A stretch of 64,000 bases of DNA from Christiangramia bathymodioli (GTDB taxonomy: Bacteria > Bacteroidota > Bacteroidia > Flavobacteriales > Flavobacteriaceae): contig SRSL01000001.1 of the NCBI GenBank assembly GCA_009735695.1, forward strand, positions 372,048 to 436,047. The letters are read 5' to 3'. Positions 61,985 to 64,000 of this stretch are shown piece by piece. Within the stretch, counting starts at the first letter, position 1. Every line of letters starts with the position of its first letter. Position numbers and translations under genes: made by a program. The notes under the pieces were generated by a model that saw only the letters and a list, made by a program, of their open reading frames with translations, was not told where the DNA came from and ran no database searches.

Positions 61985-64000
61985 TTAATTTCCGAAATTA
62001 TAGATAAGGGTGATCCCAGACCTGATAGTAGTTTGAGGGAAGGCTGTGGACACGGCATATTCTGAAAAGCTGTGATCGTAGTAGAACCTGGCAGTTAAAT
62101 TACGGGTTAGACCATAATCTGCCGTGAAATTGATAGCCCAGATATCCTGACCAGAAATGGTCTGGCTGTTCGAGAGATCCAGGTATCGCACAATGGTTCG
62201 GTTCTTTCGGTAAGAAACATCTGCCTTAAAATTGAGGTCGCTGCTCAGGATTCGGCTTCTTCCTCCAAGGCTGGTAGCGATCTTAAGATCCTGCAGACGA
62301 TAACCAAGGCCAAGGGTATATTCATTCCCGCTATATTCAGTCAATAGGTTATTATCAAAACTAAAGGCCAGAGATCTATCTTTTTCCATCTGGGCCAGCA
62401 CCTGGATATTGCCTCGCGTCTCAAAATCTATCCTTGCAAGCGGGGTAAAAAGTTCGGTAAGCACCACGTTCGAATACAGGATAGGATTCTTGAAATCTCC
62501 AGCCTGGTTCACTTCTTCCGGATTTTCGGGGTCGTAATCGAGGTTGGTCTGGAACTGAGTTAAGGTATAATCTGAACGATAACCATGGTTGATCGAGAAT
62601 CTTCGGAATTTATCCCGGAACCATTCCAGCCTCATCAGCCCGGTATATTTCAGGTTCCAGTTTGGTGCAGGGACGCTTCTGAACGGTCCCAGATCAACTT
62701 TACCCGGATCCTTTCCTGAGTAAGCCGAAATGAATGCCGGAAGCAATACCGCCTGGTTGGTTCTTCCAATACCGGTTGGAAATCCATCCTCATCCACCTC
62801 ATTAGGATCAAGCCCTCTTTGATTGGCCAGCCTCCTTGCGATCTCCAGGCGGTTAGCCCTGAAGGTCTCAAAAGTTTCAGAACCTGCTTCCGTAGAATTA
62901 TTAAAGGCCGTCGCTATAAGAATGCTGGAAATATTGAAATTCCCATAGGTATAGGGCGTAAGCGGAATATACTCCAGTGTGAATGGATCTACCCGATAAT
63001 TTTCAGAAAAATTCTCAGAATAATTCTTTCTTCCTGTCAATTCCAGAGTTAGATCCGGAAGAAAATCAAGCCCGGCCTGGAAATCGAGTTGTTCATTTTC
63101 CAGGGTGGTATATTGCTGGTTAAAGTTCTGAAATAAAGTTAGCCAGCCTCGCTCGGCAGCCATGTACCTGATCTCATCCTGGAAACCAAGAGTAAATCCA
63201 AAAGTTGGCCGGAAGGTCCCCATGAATCCTACATCCTGGGTATATCCCGGAAGAAAGATACCCCGACTGTTGCGATAATTAACCTGGAAGGTCTTTAAAC
63301 CGGTCACTACATTCACAAACGTGTTGTAAGTCTTGTTGGTTTTAACACGGGGTTCTTCAGCAGGTTCTTCTTCCTGTTCATCTGGCGGACCAAGAGTTGG
63401 CACTCCCCTGCTTCGCTCCTGAATACTTTTCCCGGCAGTTTGCGTAGTCTTCTCAACCAGGCCTACATAATCATACAAATCCTGAAGATTCAGGTTCGCG
63501 TTTATCTGATGAGTATTAGAATTCTGAACACTGTTCCCAATCTCAGGAATTCCTTCCAGCTGATTGAAGATCTGGGAACCTCTTTGCCATTGGAAATCGC
63601 CGGTGTAGGAATAGGTCGCATTGATGAACCTTAGTACAGGAACCTTATCAAAAGGTAACTGGTAATTTACCTGCAGGGTTTGATAATGAACATCTGGCCG
63701 CCCAATGCTGAAGAAATCATCCCAAAGACCTACGCTGTTATTTGCGAAGCCTTCCTCATCGATGTAATTCCTTATAATACGGTTATTACTGGCATTGAAA
63801 GCAAAATTCAGTGACTTGGTAAGATTATAATTTACCCCATACTGCCAGTCAAATAAATAATTACGCTGGTAAAGGGTAGGAATCCCAATATCGTTCTCAC
63901 TTAATTCCAGGGACCTGAATTTTTGTTCATTGTATTGCCTGAAGATATTCGAACTCGCATTGATATTGCTTGGCAGGTAATTGAAATTAAAATCCCTCAG
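61985..64000 (-). CDS. sprA: Cell surface protein SprA, C-terminal part (5' end outside window)
   Basis: The frame is open from the window edge at 64000 to the stop at 61985, giving the last 671 codons. A TTG at 63478 is an internal false start, because the same frame continues upstream with NLNLQDLYDYVG. The sequence has SprA/Sov repeat character: long barrel strands rich in Asn/Tyr/Arg and a terminal TTIRSGITLIYNFGN. SprA is a giant outer-membrane barrel (well over 2,000 aa) that forms the type IX secretion translocon. The downstream order gcvH-vanZ is one I recall next to sprA in Flavobacteriaceae. Confidence 0.88.
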   Translation of the reverse strand: MRDFNFNYLPSNINASSNIFRQYNEQKFRSLELSENDIGIPTLYQRNYLFDWQYGVNYNLTKSLNFAFNASNNRIIRNYIDEEGFANNSVGLWDDFFSIGRPDVHYQTLQVNYQLPFDKVPVLRFINATYSYTGDFQWQRGSQIFNQLEGIPEIGNSVQNSNTHQINANLNLQDLYDYVGLVEKTTQTAGKSIQERSRGVPTLGPPDEQEEEPAEEPRVKTNKTYNTFVNVVTGLKTFQVNYRNSRGIFLPGYTQDVGFMGTFRPTFGFTLGFQDEIRYMAAERGWLTLFQNFNQQYTTLENEQLDFQAGLDFLPDLTLELTGRKNYSENFSENYRVDPFTLEYIPLTPYTYGNFNISSILIATAFNNSTEAGSETFETFRANRLEIARRLANQRGLDPNEVDEDGFPTGIGRTNQAVLLPAFISAYSGKDPGKVDLGPFRSVPAPNWNLKYTGLMRLEWFRDKFRRFSINHGYRSDYTLTQFQTNLDYDPENPEEVNQAGDFKNPILYSNVVLTELFTPLARIDFETRGNIQVLAQMEKDRSLAFSFDNNLLTEYSGNEYTLGLGYRLQDLKIATSLGGRSRILSSDLNFKADVSYRKNRTIVRYLDLSNSQTISGQDIWAINFTADYGLTRNLTARFYYDHSFSEYAVSTAFPQTTIRSGITLIYNFGN

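Noticed and set aside
63478-63478. Apparent start of a 497-aa protein at 63478
   Set aside because: It is a TTG in an uninterrupted frame that continues to the window edge with SprA-like sequence, so it is internal to sprA.

Overview
The window looks like the chromosome of a member of the Flavobacteriaceae (Bacteroidota). I infer a marine, Gramella/Christiangramia-like genome of moderate-to-low GC. The signs are type IX secretion and gliding genes (the 3' end of sprA, a PorG/DUF6089 gene, a PorP/SprF-family gene, remB), Bacteroidota-restricted families (DUF2797, DUF4136, DUF4230, DUF5522, GSCFA, bacterial GH3), and promoters of the Bacteroidota form TTG-N19-TAnnTTTG. Several of these promoters match exactly: fadL-like, tig, gcvH and cyoE. 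It is mostly ordinary core chromosome. I see no prophage, transposase, CRISPR array, rRNA or tRNA.

Layout. 1-8.2 kb: 3' end of an AsmA-like gene, DUF2797, GH3 plus a sugar O-acetyltransferase, then a minus-strand run of a PLP deaminase-like gene, glucosaminidase-LysM lipoprotein and hemL, and two tiny divergent genes (a 108-aa membrane protein with HExxH, and a Cys-rich DUF5522 protein). 8.2-15.3 kb: DUF4136 lipoprotein, a long-form aromatic amino acid hydroxylase, DUF4230, an intergenic element that looks like a minus-strand small RNA, GSCFA and alaS. 15.4-18.6 kb: M23 peptidase, MerR, LemA and two TPM-domain proteins in one tight operon. 18.6-20.3 kb: an AT-rich esterase-TPR gene between heptanucleotide repeats.

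20.3-28.6 kb, minus strand: clpX, clpP and tig (protein quality control), a holin-like membrane protein, a FadL-type porin with an SGNH lipoprotein, and an alpha/beta hydrolase with pdxJ. 28.7-36.7 kb, plus strand: CBS protein, nadK, then porG-like, uppS, bamA, two ompH/skp genes and murI, an envelope-biogenesis block. 36.7-44.2 kb: PorP/SprF-family protein, a NifU protein with duplicated N-domain, a PiT phosphate transporter with a PhoU-like tail, a DUF255 thioredoxin-fold protein and an MscS channel.

44.2-52.0 kb, minus strand: a MacAB-TolC-like efflux operon (ATPase, two permeases, adaptor, TolC, second adaptor) ending in tsaB. 52.1-57.3 kb, minus strand: a cytochrome c oxidase assembly and subunit operon (heme O synthase, two subunit III-family proteins, subunit IV, a cysteine-free secreted protein, SCO, DUF420, a small CxxC membrane protein). 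57.3-64 kb, minus strand: remB, two tonB paralogues, vanZ-like, gcvH and the 3' third of sprA, which runs off the window.

I did not find a clear undescribed multi-gene system. The observations I rate highest are the candidate small RNA at about 11.45-11.59 kb, a TonB-C-like domain at the N-terminus of RemB beside two TonB genes, a minimal 108-residue HExxH membrane protein, terminators whose U-tract doubles as the next promoter's -7 box, and several heptamer repeat families around one gene.
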